Shown: positions 34,700 to 46,795, counted from the stretch's first letter. The stretch: DNA of 64,000 nt from Trifolium pratense (GCF_020283565.1 NC_060060.1:58761257-58825256); one strand, 5' to 3'. The notes: a model not told the origin generated them from the sequence alone. Translations and numbers: made by a program.

Positions 34700-34836
34700 A
34701 TTACAGCTTAGTTGGTAGCTGTGAGGACGTTGATATGCAATGGACCTAAATTCGAATCTAGAATTTCTCACTTCTCCACACTTAAGGTGTGTGAGTGTAG
34801 CCATTTGGCGCAGACAACTTGTCAAAAAAAAAATAT
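34700..34836 (+). mobile_element. SINE (tRNA-derived type)
   Basis: TTAGTTGGTAGCTGTGAGG matches a pol III A-box and ATTCGAATCT a B-box at tRNA-like spacing (about 35 bases). A short body with GGTGTGTGAGTGTAGCCATT and a poly-A tail (AAAAAAAAATA near 34830) follow. It ends 131 bp downstream of the purple acid phosphatase stop, probably in its 3' UTR or just beyond. Confidence 0.75.
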
Positions 34837-34966
34837 AAAATTATTTCTACAACTTCAAGTAATACATTCAAGAATTGGTGACTTGAATTTGAAAACCAAT
34901 CCAGCAAGTCCCCAAAACCTTGTTAGTTACACTCATTTTCTCTCTATTTCATACTTGTTCTAAACT

Positions 34967-37696
34967 TTAAATGGAAGAATGTAGCTCCTTTTTTGATGAA
35001 TTGGTTTTGTGCAGAACATGTCCATGAACATCATAGAAAACAATGTCTGCTTCTGTCTGAGTCAATTGAACGGACATGAAACCTTGTCCATCATAGAAAA
35101 AATGTACATCATTTCCATTTATTTGTTGAACATCTCCTCTCCATGCCTTTGATCCTGCCCCACTAACCAGGAATTGAATTGGACTGCAAACAAAATAACT
35201 TCCTCTATTAGGCAGGTATATAAATTTTTTATTTAAGGATATGCTAATTGACTTATTTGAACTTATTAACCGACATAAATATTTGTGAGACTGTTGGAGA
35301 GAGTTTATGGAAACAATTTTTTTAGGCAAATGTTAGTGGTTATGTTATTTTCCACTTCCAAGATTTGAACACCGGACCTTAACTCATCATATCTCCGTAA
35401 ACTGTTTTCAGCTTATTTTGATAAGCTCTTCAAGACAACTTATAGCTTTATATTGAATCAATTTGACTTGATTTTATATTTTCTAGTAGAAATAGCTTAT
35501 ATATATAAGAACTTATATCATAAATGTTTATTCTATAAGCGTTTAAGTAAGTTGTTTATCTAAATAGTCAATGTAATTGGTTGACAATGTAAACTATTTT
35601 ATATCGACAATACATCAAAATATATGATTTAGTTTTTAATGTTTACCTGGCTTTGTCACTGATATGTTCAAGACAGTGATCATGTCCATTCACGTAAAAA
35701 TCAACATTATTTGCCTGAAATTGGATAGTAAAATCATCAGTATTGAAAAGAAGAAAATTGGATAGTAAAATCATCAGTATTGAAAAGAAGAAGAAAGAAA
35801 GGGAAGATCATGCTATACATTCAAATTAATTGTCCTAAGTTTTATCTATACCTGAAGAATTGGTAGGAGATGGCTTTTGAGTTCTGGAGTATCACCATGA
35901 TGACCAATACTTCTAATTGCATGGTGACCAACAACAAACTTCCATTTTGCTGTTGATTGCCTTAATGCAATATCAAGATCCTGGAACATAATAATCCATA
36001 ATATTGTTATCTATACAATTTAATGTAACTATGTAAGTTCTAATTATTTAGCACCGATATATATATCAGTGTGCAACACTGACACAATACTGACAGTGAT
36101 GTGCATGATAACCCTGTTTGCGCCCGTGCTTCATATTCTACCACTAATGACAGATGAATTGTAATAAAATTTGCTCAATTAGAGTTATGCTTCATACCTT
36201 TAGCATAGCACTAATATAAGTCTTTGGTGGATAAACTTCCCTCCAATCATAAGTGTGTCCTTCTGAAACAGTAAAGTAATCTCTAACAAAAGGTGTTGTG
36301 TCAACAAAGAAAATCTCAGCCAGCTCTACACAAGAACAAAAAACATACATTAGTTTTAAGCATTTTATTAACTTCGAAGATAACACAAAACCAGGAAAAT
36401 ATTGACTAAGAGTAAGAAAATACCTGAATCTACAATAAAAGACCTTAAACAAATCCATCTCTTATCAATTATTCTAAGAAATGGACTCAATTGAGCCTCT
36501 ACATCACCCCTATAGTCATGGTTTCCCAGCACTGCATGCAATCATCAAAACATGTTATATACCATGTGTAAATTATAACAATTAAAAAATAGTTCTAAAT
36601 TGCGGTCAGCAATTCCGGAAAGGGGCAACAGTGTAAAGATTTTGAAAACTTTTGCAATCATAATTGCAGCCACATTTTTTCACATTTGTCCTCACTCCTC
36701 AATATCAAAGATTACTGCTTAACTGCAGTTTATGTAGCATCAACACTTCTAATTGAAGGCATGTCAAATATCCGACACATGTTAGTGTCATTGTCATGTC
36801 TGGTGTCTTTGATACATAGATTGCCACCGTTATTTAGAATCTATTATCATGAATGATGAGTTTAATTTAGGAACTTACCACTGTACCACCGCTTTTGTAG
36901 ACTTTTTGCAGTGTAGATTTTGGTGAATGAATCCTCAAAATTAGGATCATGTTCACTAGTTAAGCCATCATCATAGAAATTGTCACCAGTTGAAATTACA
37001 AAATCAATGTCAAGCTTCTCTCCAACATCCCCCATCTGTGACCAAAACAAGTTCAGTTTGTAAGTTTTTTTTTTAACAAAAAAGTACTTATTAAATGAAT
37101 AAGTAGTTAAGCTGTTTCTCCAACACCATAATTCATATCAATGTTGTCAAATGCAGAACCCAAAAAATAACGATTTGTTCAAACTCTGCTACGTGGAACA
37201 ATATCTTGTACTAAATAACATATCGTAGAACAATAACGATTTGTTCAATTCTGCTACGCAATAACGAAATAGTGCTACTATAGCTGCTATTCATATCATC
37301 GTTTAAAATTGCAGTTGCGCTGCAAACATCTTTTTATTGGAAAAAACAAAATGCATTTACCACATGCGGCAACTTCAAAATCCTTTACAATGCAGTGGTA
37401 ATTGCGGTTGCTGACCGCAATTTAAAACCATAATACTCAGTTTAATTTTCATACACACAACTATATAAATTAAACCATAGATACGAAAAAACAAATCAAA
37501 CCTGTAAGGCAACATCAGATTGATTGTATTCACCTCTCCTTCCCCAATCACCAACAACCAAGAAACTAAGAGAACCATCAGCTTTTGGTGTGTGTGTAAA
37601 TTTTTGCAATTCTGCAGTTGCATGAAGAAATCCTAATCCAAAGATAATTGTGAAGAGAATGTACACATTCATGGATTTTTCACTGAAACTTGCCAT
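34967..37696 (-). CDS. Low-molecular-weight purple acid phosphatase, 7 exons
   Basis: Exons on the minus strand: 37696-37502, 37035-36879, 36531-36424, 36325-36198, 35980-35852, 35714-35647, 35183-34967. All are GT/AG with consistent phases; the product is 333 residues, the usual length for the small plant group (PAP3/7/8/17-like). The metal-ligand blocks of the dinuclear metallophosphatase fold appear in order: GDWG (exon 1), GDNFYDDG (exon 2), GNHDYRGD (exon 3), VVGHHAIRS (exon 5) and VNGHDHC (exon 6). [22 protein letters not shown] near the start is a signal peptide, so the enzyme is secreted or vacuolar. It hydrolyses phosphate esters at acid pH; relatives are induced by phosphate starvation, not shown here. 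I start at the ATG giving MASFSEKS; upstream in-frame codons include no ATG. Confidence 0.93.
35721..35794. repeat. 37-bp tandem duplication in a purple acid phosphatase intron
   Basis: TTGGATAGTAAAATCATCAG begins at 35721 and again at 35758. The repeat lies immediately upstream (in gene direction) of the exon 6 acceptor. Confidence 0.9.
36532..36878. other. hAT-like scraps in purple acid phosphatase introns
   Basis: GTTCTAAATTGCGGTCAGCAA near 36592 in the second intron and GGTTGCTGACCGCAATTTAAAACC near 37403 in the first intron resemble the ends of the hAT-like element at 11028-11899, and are inverted to each other. Exon 2 lies between them. They may be two independent relics. Confidence 0.35.
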
Positions 37697-39017
37697 TGCT
37701 CTAGTTGATGTTGATAGCACTTGATTCAAGATTGTTTGGTGTGTCTCCTATGATCAATAAGACAATGTATATATAGTAAATGTATGTAGAATAATAATGA
37801 TTATTAAAATGAAATTGTGTAAAAAAATTGATATAGAATTTAAAATTATAGTTTAACACTTTAACTACTTGTGTTGTAAGTAAATTATATATTTTAAAAA
37901 CTGAATGAGACTTATAAATCATAATTCAATCATAAAATAAAAATGATTTGAACTAACCATAGTTACAATGCAACTGAAGATCAAATCAACAAATGACACA
38001 CTGACCCGATTTTTGAAACATTTGTATTACCTTTAAAATTTATGAGATGAGATTTGAATGATATAATTAATATATTCATATGTTTTTTTTGTGGGTGTCA
38101 GGAATTTTTGCAATTGGGTGAATTATGTCAGAAATGAAAGAGAAATGGTGATGGGTTAATGGAATATCTGTTTCACAAACAAAGTAACAACAAATGAAAA
38201 CTAGTGGCTGTGGCTATGATGGATTTAGTTGGTATATGCTAAATACGGTAGAATATGCTTTTTTTAGGAATGCCAAATTTAAATAAAGGAATAATTATAA
38301 GAATATTCCAATACTATTGAACAATACAACAAATTTACAATTATGACTTATAACTTATGTTACATACAACATGTTCTTCTGTCCTGCAAATTGCAATGTT
38401 CTACTTCTACATTTTGGTTTATTCCAGCCAAATTAAAAGTATAAATAAAAGGCAATATCTATGCTACATTAAATCTTGAAATTAATAATTTATTGAGTGC
38501 TTTTTTAAATGATTTTTTTAAAATTATAATAACTAAATATTATTTATGAAATCGGTCAGCAAAATAATTTTTTTTTTGAAGTTTTATTACTCATATTAGT
38601 GAAAGTTAATAATTGTTTAAGAAAATAAAATAAAAAATTAGTATAATGATTATAAACAATCAATTTTTTTTCTTATGAAATCATTTTTTCTAAAATACAA
38701 TAATCATCGACAAATAGCTTTTTAATTTATTCAATTAAACAATACACTTCAATTCATCAATGTATAGCTCTAAAGATATTTTCCCTTTATTTCCAGCTCT
38801 TTTCAATTGGGATATATAAAATAAATTATTAAAATGTACTGATTCATTATTGAGTTGCACCACAGAACCAGATCAACAATTCTGATATATTGGTGTCAAA
38901 TGATTGTCCAAAATTGAGGAGGGAAAAATTATAATATGTGCATGCACATGGTTCATATTTCGGTATAAGAAACAATTTCTACGTTAAGAAAGAATTGACT
39001 TTAACTAAGATATTGGA

Positions 39018-39165
39018 CTCAGGTGGCTAATGAGCTCCCTTAGAACAGATTGTTTGGGAGAACCCAAGTTCAATTTCTGATGGGAGCAATTCTTGGTCAG
39101 ACTTTACTTATCTCGCAGTGGAACTCTGGATTACCGGAACCCCTTCTCTTGGAACTAGACGATAA
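39018..39165 (+). mobile_element. Possible SINE relic
   Basis: GTGGCTAATGAGCTCCCTTAG and AAGTTCAATTTCTGATGGG resemble decayed A and B boxes, followed by a body (ATTCTTGGTCAGACTTTAC, GTGGAACTCTGGATTACCGG) and an A-rich end. Only one copy is in the window. Confidence 0.4.
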
Positions 39166-39249
39166 TATAAAAAAGAAAAAAAAGAAATGACTTCTGTCAG
39201 TCTTAAATATTAGAAAATGTTTGCTAAACAAAATTTGATATATTTAATC

Positions 39250-39535
39250 TAAAACAGATGCTAATATGTGCCATAAGGGCACAGAGAGTTTACTGTTTCT
39301 TGCTGCGTTTTTTAGTTGTTTCTAGTTTGTATCAGGAGGTTTTCTGGTTTTTGGTGGGGGTGTGTACCTGTTTCTGTTTCTCTTGGGCTTTTTGCTGTGT
39401 TTGTTCTGGTTTTTGGGCCTGGCTGTTTATGCCTGTTTTTATGTTTTTGCTGGTTATATTTGTACTTTTGGGATTTTTTGGTACACCTTGTACTAAACTA
39501 CTAATTCCCTTTATAATATTAACTTTGCTAGATAA
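39250..39535 (+). mobile_element. Possible 3' end of a LINE
   Basis: A T/G-rich tract (CTGTTTCTGTTTCTCTTGGGC, TTTTTGGTACACCTTGTAC) ending in TATAATATTAACTTTGCTAG resembles the 3' UTR of plant LINE elements. The ORFs here are T-rich artefacts. Weak call. Confidence 0.3.
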
Positions 39536-40589
39536 ATGACAGAAAATTATATAATTTGTATTGTTAGTGTTATACTGGGATTAGAAGGTTAGGAACAATG
39601 TTATCTTTTTTTCTAATGAACCGGTGGTGGTTTTTGGAACAGACGACAATGTTTTGCTGACGCATTGAATCAAGCTTTTGTTGCGACATGCTATGTTTTC
39701 TCCCCCATTGCTAGTAGGTTGATGGGTCGCACGAGGTAATTGAAGTTATTAAAATCATCTCTTAGAAATGGTTTCTTGCTTAAAAGACAAGGAATATTTG
39801 TATTTTTTATGAATGATTCATAAATCCTATCAATTGTCTAAGTAGATAGACAGGTTCATTTACTTTTTTTCCAGTTTTGCATTTGCTTGATTTTGTATTC
39901 ATTCATTGTACTTATTTCACTCTTATTCTAATATATTTGATTTGTTGTTAAAAAAATGCCTATAAAGCATTCAAACACACAAAAAATAGTTTTTATTGTG
40001 TAGATAAAAGGCAAATTTCATCATTGGAATCAAATTGACCATAAAGAAAATGTAGAGTTTATATATTGAAGGTAAGACAAAGATGAAAAAATGGAAGTAC
40101 CTTTGGAAATTAAAATGTCTTTATACAATTCTCAGCATTGAAGAAAGGTGGGATCAACAAGCCATCATTTGTAATCTTGAATGTATATCATCTTGCAAAA
40201 AATAGTTGATATTGTTTTATATAGGATCAATAATATGAAATTGAAGGCAAAATGGGATGAGAAAATGAACCTTTATAGAACATGATGTTTTAAGAAGGGA
40301 TCCATTGATTTGGTCAAAAATAATAAGAATAAGGGGTCCAATATTGATGGAGATTTACAAGACATTTACTATAATAACAAAATATGATAATCACAGAAAT
40401 AAAGAGAGTGAGAGAAATTTTTGTGATTTGAATTAGAGGCAGTGCAAGGAAGGAGGAAACATAGAAGACTAATAATCTATAGGTAATTCTATTGTTGTTA
40501 CTGTCCATTTTTCGAACGGGTAATATGAAGCATATATGCAAGTTTGTCAAGAGTGAACTTAGACCCGTAAAAAAAAATAAAAATTCATA

Positions 40590-40718
40590 CTCCCTCCATC
40601 CCAAATCTTTGACCCTTTTAGAGTTTTGTACATAGATTATACCTTGGTTTCTTAAAGAACCAAGGTTTTAAGACTTTAGTAAAAGATTAAAAGGACCAAA
40701 TTTTTGGGACGGAGGGAG
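40590..40718. mobile_element. Stowaway MITE
   Basis: A 129-bp element with ends CTCCCTCCATCCCAAA / TTTGGGACGGAGGGAG and TA on both sides (40588-40589, 40719-40720). The centre ACCTTGGTTTCTTAAAGAACCAAGGT is a further inverted repeat. Classic Tc1/mariner-derived Stowaway. Confidence 0.93.
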
Positions 40719-41107
40719 TACAAAGAAAAGAAAAGGGTGGTATATTGATGTGAGGTAGGATGTTTTGTTTGGATTACAGTTCAACCCATATAATTTGATG
40801 AATATTAATATTCTTTCCATACATGTGTTAATTACCTTGATTTAGCTTCTTCAAAAAAATTACCTTGATTTAAAAATCAGTTCGGTACTCGATCAGTTCC
40901 ATAAAGTCATGGACTACTGATTGAACTGTATAATTGAACTGGATTAAACTGTTTGACTTTGTCATATAATTTGGTTTCCATAATAAATTTGTATAAGTTT
41001 TGCTTAAAATTTAAAAATGTAGTGATTAAGGGCATATATTGTTGTGTCTAAGCTTACTAGAACAACAAAGATTAAGCAACTGAATTATTAATCCAACGAT
41101 TTCTTAC
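40719..41107. other. Noncoding spacer
   Basis: AT-rich, no gene. GATCAGTTCCATAAAGTC and TTGAACTGTATAATTGAAC recall the GGTTCAA-type MITEs near 26 and 27.7 kb but are not paired. Confidence 0.35.
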
Positions 41108-41597
41108 CCAATTATCAAAATATCCATATTTTTCTCCAGTAATGAGATGCAATCAACTTAGACTGAACCAATTTTCTTTGTAGATTTGCGACAATTTGAG
41201 TGGCATCTTTTCTGACCTGCAAAAAACGCCATATTTATGACTTTCAATAATTGCAAATACTGAACAATCAATGCAGCATAAAAAATAAAATATCCATGTG
41301 TGATTCAAACAATCACCTGAGGATGCAATAATGCCAACATCTTAACAAGAAGGCATGTAATTCTAACAGTATTTACAAAATCACATAAGTATTAAAAAGA
41401 TATGTTTATTGAACTGCAAATATCTTGGTCTCAAATTTCCTTAATACCTCTAAATATAATTTTGAACTACATTTGATAAGCAGTCGCAACATGACCTCCA
41501 TAAAGAACTCCCGAGTCAACTGCGCACAAGCTTCCGAGACCAATTCAGATTAAAGGATTAACTTTAGCTCCCTGATATTTTTACAAAGCTTGGTCAT
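41108..41597 (-). pseudogene. Mo25-like protein pseudogene (two exons, broken)
   Basis: On the minus strand, exon-like block 41597-41448 reads TKLCKNIRELKLIL, then a TAA stop, then SELVSEACAQLTREFF and LRLLIKC, ending at a GT donor after LE. A GCAG acceptor starts block 41216-41108, which reads VRKDATQIVANLQRK and LVQSKLIAS; one missing base then shifts the frame before LEKNMDILIIG, and a GT follows. These blocks match, in order, the N-terminal half of Mo25-like scaffold proteins, which bind and activate STE20/GCK-type kinases. An in-frame stop, a frameshift and no further exons in the neighbourhood make it a pseudogene fragment. Retained intron positions show it came from genomic DNA, not from an mRNA copy. 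Confidence 0.8.
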
Positions 41598-42883
41598 TTT
41601 CTATGAGATGCATCACATAAACATAGTAAACATGAAATAAGAATGAGTGGCTTTGCTGCCATATGCAGCCATTTCTTACACTTTTTTTTACCACCAGTAT
41701 CCAACCCATTGGACCCGCCTAATCTAGTTAGGGGTCAGTTCTGGAATCAAGTGGTTCCACCCCTCCCGATAGCAGTTGCAGAGGATCGTGGTCCTCCCTA
41801 CCAAGTCCAGTGTCAATCAGCACTGAACCAACTAACGATTGGTACACAAATTTTTATCTCTTACAAAAGCACAATACATTTAACACTGATATGCATACAA
41901 GTTTCTCTTGGAAAATTGAAATACTAAAACAAAATTTGCACCAAACATACAGTATTTTGCGACGGGAAAATATGATCATTAACCACCAACAATTGAAGTA
42001 TTTGAAACAAATCATTGGCAACTACATCTACCATGTGCTCGTTGCAAAATTGGTGATAAAATTATGCATACAAAATTGGATAAAACCATAGAGGTAGGGT
42101 TTATTGGGATTTAAAGGAAGTAATTTTTAGGGTTTTGTTAACACAAATGTATGAATATAACGACTATGAGTGTCTTTAGGGGTGTTGAGAGATAGGCATG
42201 ACAATAAACCTTATACCCGCGGGTACCCACCCAAACCATACCACTTTAACGGGGAAATCCCGAGTTGATTGGGTTTGGGTTCGGGTTTGGGTTTTCCCCG
42301 ATTTCAAAATATGGGATTGGGGCGGGTAATGGGTACGTTCATATATTTATTTTTTATTTTAATTTGAGTATTAAACAAACAATTTTCTCTATTATTTTTT
42401 TCTTTATTCAAAAAAATATTGTCTAGAAAAAATAATTTTGGACATTTAACTTTTTTTTTAGTAAAAAAATACTGCGTAATGGGGATACGGATACCCGATC
42501 CCCGTCGTTGGGTATGGGTTTGGGTTATCATTTTTATCCCCACTCGAATTTGGGGAAACCCAAACTTTATGGGTTTGGGTTTGGGAGGGCAAAACCCGTC
42601 CCCGCCCCACCTCATTGCCATGCCTATTAAAATGGGGAAGAATGGAAAAGGAACGACTTTGAGTAACACTTACCGTTTCAATGAAGATGGAGAAGAAACG
42701 ACTTTGAGGTGTCTTGCACGGAGGTCGGTCGTCCATCATCATGGTGGTCTAGCGTGGCGCCTTCTGTTCTTCACAGAGAGCTTCGCAAAATGGAATTTTG
42801 GGAAAGTGAACCATTTGAATTTTTTGAGGGAAATCATCAGGGTTACTTTACTCTTAGAAATTTGTGGTATGTAGTATTAGAGC
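41598..42883. other. Spacer between the Mo25 pseudogene and the MULE
   Basis: No gene. Holds the inverted-repeat element at 42193-42626. ORFs here lack motifs. Confidence 0.4.
42193..42626. mobile_element. Nonautonomous element with TAGGCATGNCAAT ends
   Basis: TAGGCATGACAATAAACC at the left and its partner (TAGGCATGGCAATGAGG on the other strand) at the right enclose 434 bp rich in GGGTTTGGGT and CCCGCGGG blocks. Related in style to the element at 52453-53088 (TAGGGATGACAAAAAT). I could not find a target duplication, so class is unsure (hAT-like by analogy). Confidence 0.6.
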
Positions 42884-42892
42884 GGTACAAAT

Positions 42893-43100
42893 GAAAATTT
42901 CTCTTCGCACCCACCCATTTTCTCGCGCACCCCCCAAACTTCCAAAATTGCCCCTGCAATGTTGACTTCGGGGACTACGACTCGAATTTTTTCTTGTTCG
43001 GAAAATGTTTTCCGCTCGCTCTTTTTTCGGAAAACGTTTTCCGCTCGCTCGTTTTTCGGAAAACGTTTTCCGAACAACTGGGTTTTATACCAGAACGTTA
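42893..43100. repeat. Left terminal inverted repeat of the MULE
   Basis: 208 bp, near-identical to the inverse of 50696-50873 (one clear base change in the first palindrome and a small difference beside CCGAACAACTGGG), except that it holds one more palindrome unit of about 30 bp. Ends inward at CCAGAACGTT. Confidence 0.93.
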
Positions 43101-43643
43101 AGAACTCTTGTCAGTTTCTATTTTCTTCCATTTTCTGCGAAAGGTTAGGGTTGCAAAGGGAGAAAAGGAACGCATAGCTTGCATCTGCATCAACAAATAT
43201 CATCAACCTCTGATCAATTAGTATGTTACTGTTATCTCGAATTCTTATTAATTGTCATCCAATTTTCCTCAACCAATTTCATCCAATTTTCATCAATTTT
43301 CATTTGCATCGAAATTTTGTTGTTATCCATTGTTCATATGAAAATTCATTCGTTATTAAGTGATTAAATTGTTGATAATTCGTTTTTTTAAGACAAGTGT
43401 TTGGCTGACTTGTAGCATAAACTCAAGCATATGTTGTAGATTTGGATTTCGTACTCTATGTGTTTGTAAAAATGTGTGAATGAAGATTGGTAATGCATAT
43501 GCTTGAAATTGTGTGCAATATAATTCGTGAAAACTACTGAATTGGAATGAAATGCATAATGTATATGTTTGAGTTTGGAAATAACCAAATATTGTTGAAT
43601 TATTTATCATGGTGTTTTGTTTTGTTTTTATTTTTGTTTAGAT

Positions 43644-45780
43644 ATGGAACACAATATTGGAAGAAGCAGGCTTGGTAGACCGAGTCAGGCACATTCTTCT
43701 GCTCGACGAGAGGCTGCTGCCGGCAATCCTCCTGCTAAAAGAGGTCGTCGTAGACAAGGACAACCTCCGTCTCAAGGAACACATGATAATGAAGCGGGGG
43801 GGTCAGGTGCGACACGATCACGTTCAAGGCGACAACAAGTTGATGATGTTGACGTAGATGCAGCTGAGGATGGGAATGTAAATGTTGGTCAATATTTGGC
43901 CGATGATGCAGACTGGCTCGATGAAGATGAAGATGAAGAACCACGGGAACAACAAATGCAACAACAACCACCACATGAAGCACCACATCAACCACCACAT
44001 GCACCCAATTTGCAACCAGAGGATGGCTATCCGGGAGGACCTAGTAATTTTTCCTTATTAACGGAATACCACAAGCATAGGGCAATTCCGATATGGAATG
44101 CAGAGCCTGGTGATGAAAAGGTATATAAATTATTAATTGCATATGATTTATTAAATAATTATTTGTTTTTATATCTTGATATAAATTTATGTATTAATTT
44201 TCAGATTTTGAAGAAAAGTATGCGGGCCATTACCAACGGGAAGAGGGTTATCAACCTTCCAAAAATGGATCGGAATGTGGACTGGTTTTGGAGAGCCATA
44301 GAAGCAACCGGCTTAGAGCCGCTAACGAGGACCAATTACAGCATAATAGACCACGGGGTTCTCACTGCATTTGCCGAAAGATGGCATTCGGAGACTAGCA
44401 CCTTTCACATACCAATAGGTGAGGTTGGCATCACATTGGATGACGTCCAATGTCTGTTACATCTACCGATCGAGGGAAAGCTGTTGAACCACAGAAAGAT
44501 ATCAAGAGCTGAAGGAGTTGAACTTGTGAATACATATCTTGGAGTGCCTGAATCCAAATGTTGGGAATTTTTTATTGATACACACGGTCCGCATATAACT
44601 TATGGAGATCTAGCATTTGTGTATACTACAAGATGGGAGGAAATTGACAAAGCTGTGAGTGAAAACCGACCGATGCATGAAATTACGGTGTTGAGGCAGC
44701 AGTGTATTAGGGCTTTTTTGCTGTTTTTGGTGTGCACTACCATTTTCAGCAACAAAAGCCAATTCTACGTCGACGTAGTTTATTTGAGCTACTTTCAGGA
44801 TTTGTCGGATGTGAATCAGTGGAATTGGGGTGTGGCTGCTTTAACATATCTGCAGCACTATTTGGATGATTCGTGCAAGGCCGGTGGTATGCAAGTAGCC
44901 GGATACTTGTCCTTTTATCAGGTAATTAGTATTTTGGTTGTTATCTATTTTCATAATTATACTTTTCGAAATAATTTAATTTTATTGTTTTTGTTTGTAG
45001 GGATGGATAATGATGCACTTTCCAAAAATGACTGTGTGGCGTAGAGATCCGAACTACAGAGAGGAGATGCCACGTAATGCCACCTTCAGCACTGGACAAG
45101 GACATAGGGATCCTGTCCTGTATAGGCAATTTTTGGATAACATGCAGGTTTCTGATTTTGAATTTTGTCCATACGATGGTCACCGTCATGTGAGACCCTT
45201 GATTGATGTTTGCTGGTTTTCTGGTTGGTTGAGGTGCGGGTCATTGAAGGCAAAACATTTACCTGAACGTGTGCTGCGACAATTTGGTCATGTTCAAGGC
45301 ATTCCAAGAGACCCTGCTGCGGGTGCTCCAGCTGGGATGAGTTTGTTGCAGATTGATCGAGTGTTTATGGAAGAGGTTGAGATGAGAATGATTGACGAAG
45401 AAATGAGAGGACCGACTGTTGTGAGAGCATGGGATCATGTACCTGGCTATATATCATGGTTCTACAAAGTCTCCCATCCGATTATGCGTCCGATCGCTGC
45501 CCCGGAAGCACCACCTAGACCAGCAAACTTAGAGGTGCTGATAGAGGAACAAGAATCGCAGTCAGTTCCTGATACTTTGGATATATGCCGCAATGTCAGA
45601 ACTGAGCTACGACGCGCACTTGAAGCAAATGAGGCATTGCCAGGAACTCCGATTTATGAAACTGTGAACAGGGTGCTTGGGTTTGTCGAACCAGCATTTT
45701 TGTACCGATCAAGGCGCAGACTACCGGGTAGAGGAAGATTTGACCCACATGATGCTGCAAGACGCTTTAATACTCAGTGA
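43644..45780 (+). CDS. Plant mobile domain (PMD, MAIN-like) protein inside the MULE
   Basis: Exons: 43644-44120, 44205-44921, 45001-45780; introns are GT/AG, phase 0, and the product is 657 residues. TTTGTTTAG just before the start suggests a 5' UTR intron. Residues 1-160 are low-complexity: basic (KRGRRRQGQPP), acidic (DWLDEDEDEE) and Gln/Pro-rich. Exon 2 and the start of exon 3 carry the PMD (aminotransferase-like) domain: WHSETSTFHIPIGEVGITLDDV, LLHLPIEGK, FLLFLVCTTIFSNKS, WNWGVAALTYLQHYL and QGWIMMHFPKM. Host PMD proteins (MAIN, MAIL1) act in the nucleus in transposon silencing and meristem maintenance; copies inside transposons are known. What it does for this MULE is not shown. The Arg-rich end (RSRRRLPGRGRFDPHDAARR) may bind nucleic acid. 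Confidence 0.88.
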
Positions 45781-46423
45781 TAACTAGTTTGTGTGTATTT
45801 GAATTTTAATTTGTTTACTTTTAAATTTTGTAATGTGTTAAGTCACTTTGATTGGATTGTAATATGTTTGGGACATGTAACTTTGATATATATAATTTCG
45901 TTTGCATCATGTTTTGCGTTTAAACCTGTGTATCACAATTTATGTTTGATTATTGGATGGATTATTGAAGTTTTACAGGTTTTTGAATTAAGTTATATAA
46001 CATAACTTGGTTATAACATAAGTCAGAATGTTCTGATCATGTGTGCCCAGAATTCGGAAAATGTTTTCCGAACTTTTTGGCTTCCCAAAAAAAAAAAGGT
46101 TCTGCGTTCCGAACGGTTAACACATTTGTTCGGATTATAGTTTCCGAATTACTGGGAGTTTTAAAACAAAAGAAGAAGCAAACGAAATTTTTAATAATTG
46201 CGGTAATTTTTAACAATTCCAAAATACACATCTATAAACTACACTGACAAAATTTAATCTCGAACTTTTTATTATTTAACACATTACGATACAGAAAAAA
46301 CCATACGACATTGATTATATTAAAACGCGAATACATTAAAACTAAACGTCAATACATTAAGGAAATAAACTTATACAATAGAAATAAACCCATACAAATA
46401 AAACATGTTCAACGGGATGTGCA
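45781..46423. other. Spacer inside the MULE with palindromes
   Basis: Holds the 3' UTRs of the PMD gene and of the small gene (they converge), and palindrome copies at 46053-46072 and 46129-46148. No gene. Confidence 0.5.
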
Positions 46424-46795
46424 TCATTTTGCAACTATTAATGTAGCATACATACGGGGAAATTTTGGATCAATCTCTATGCAGTTGAACATTTCTTCCA
46501 CATCTTCATCATTCTTCAACTCATGCCACTCGTATTTCCGTGGTGCATCATCGTATCCTCCAACATGGTCCGATGCCAGATCGATGTATGACTCCGAATA
46601 CGCTAGTTTATCGATTTTGATCTGCCTTGCATATTTATAATGATACATGACTTCAATCCTGTGTTTGAGAGAGCGAAGAGTTGTTAAAGTGTTATTCAAT
46701 TCAATGTAAAACGGCTCGTCATTGCCGCGAAACTTGACAGAAAACTGATGCGCTTTTGGTACAGAATTAGGAATTGGACGAGTTGAAACATTCAT
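46424..46795 (-). CDS. 123-residue protein of unknown function inside the MULE
   Basis: Intact ORF from ATG 46795 to TGA 46424, starting MNVSTRPIPNS. The sequence is not low-complexity: FSVKFRGNDEPFYIELNN, a basic helix-like stretch (SLKHRIEVMYHYKYARQIKI), then an acidic DAPRKYEWHELKNDEDVEEMF and IDPKFPRMYATLIV. The opening strand-strand-helix pattern with a late acidic DED motif recalls a small ubiquitin- or PB1-like fold; this is only a guess. No signal peptide or membrane segment. It lies between the PMD and transposase genes, on the transposase strand, so it may be a second product needed for transposition (as mudrB is in MuDR), again inference. A 27-bp tandem repeat lies 66 bp upstream of its start. 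Confidence 0.65.
   Translation of the reverse strand: MNVSTRPIPNSVPKAHQFSVKFRGNDEPFYIELNNTLTTLRSLKHRIEVMYHYKYARQIKIDKLAYSESYIDLASDHVGGYDDAPRKYEWHELKNDEDVEEMFNCIEIDPKFPRMYATLIVAK

Larger units (their letters stand above)
37697..40589. other. Intergenic region upstream of the purple acid phosphatase gene
   Basis: Holds the phosphatase promoter near 37700-38000 and weak retroposon scraps (39018-39165, 39250-39535). I saw no clear phosphate-response element and no gene. Confidence 0.4.

Noticed and set aside
37697..37729. Longer start of the purple acid phosphatase (NQVLSTSTRA...)
   Set aside because: The codon at 37729 is TTG, not ATG; the first ATG in frame is at 37696.
39258..39539. Hydrophobic 93-residue ORF
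   Set aside because: Product of T/G-rich low-complexity DNA that looks like a LINE 3' tail.
43735..44004. His/Val-rich minus-strand ORF inside the PMD gene
   Set aside because: Shadow of the Gln/His/Pro-rich N-terminus on the opposite strand.
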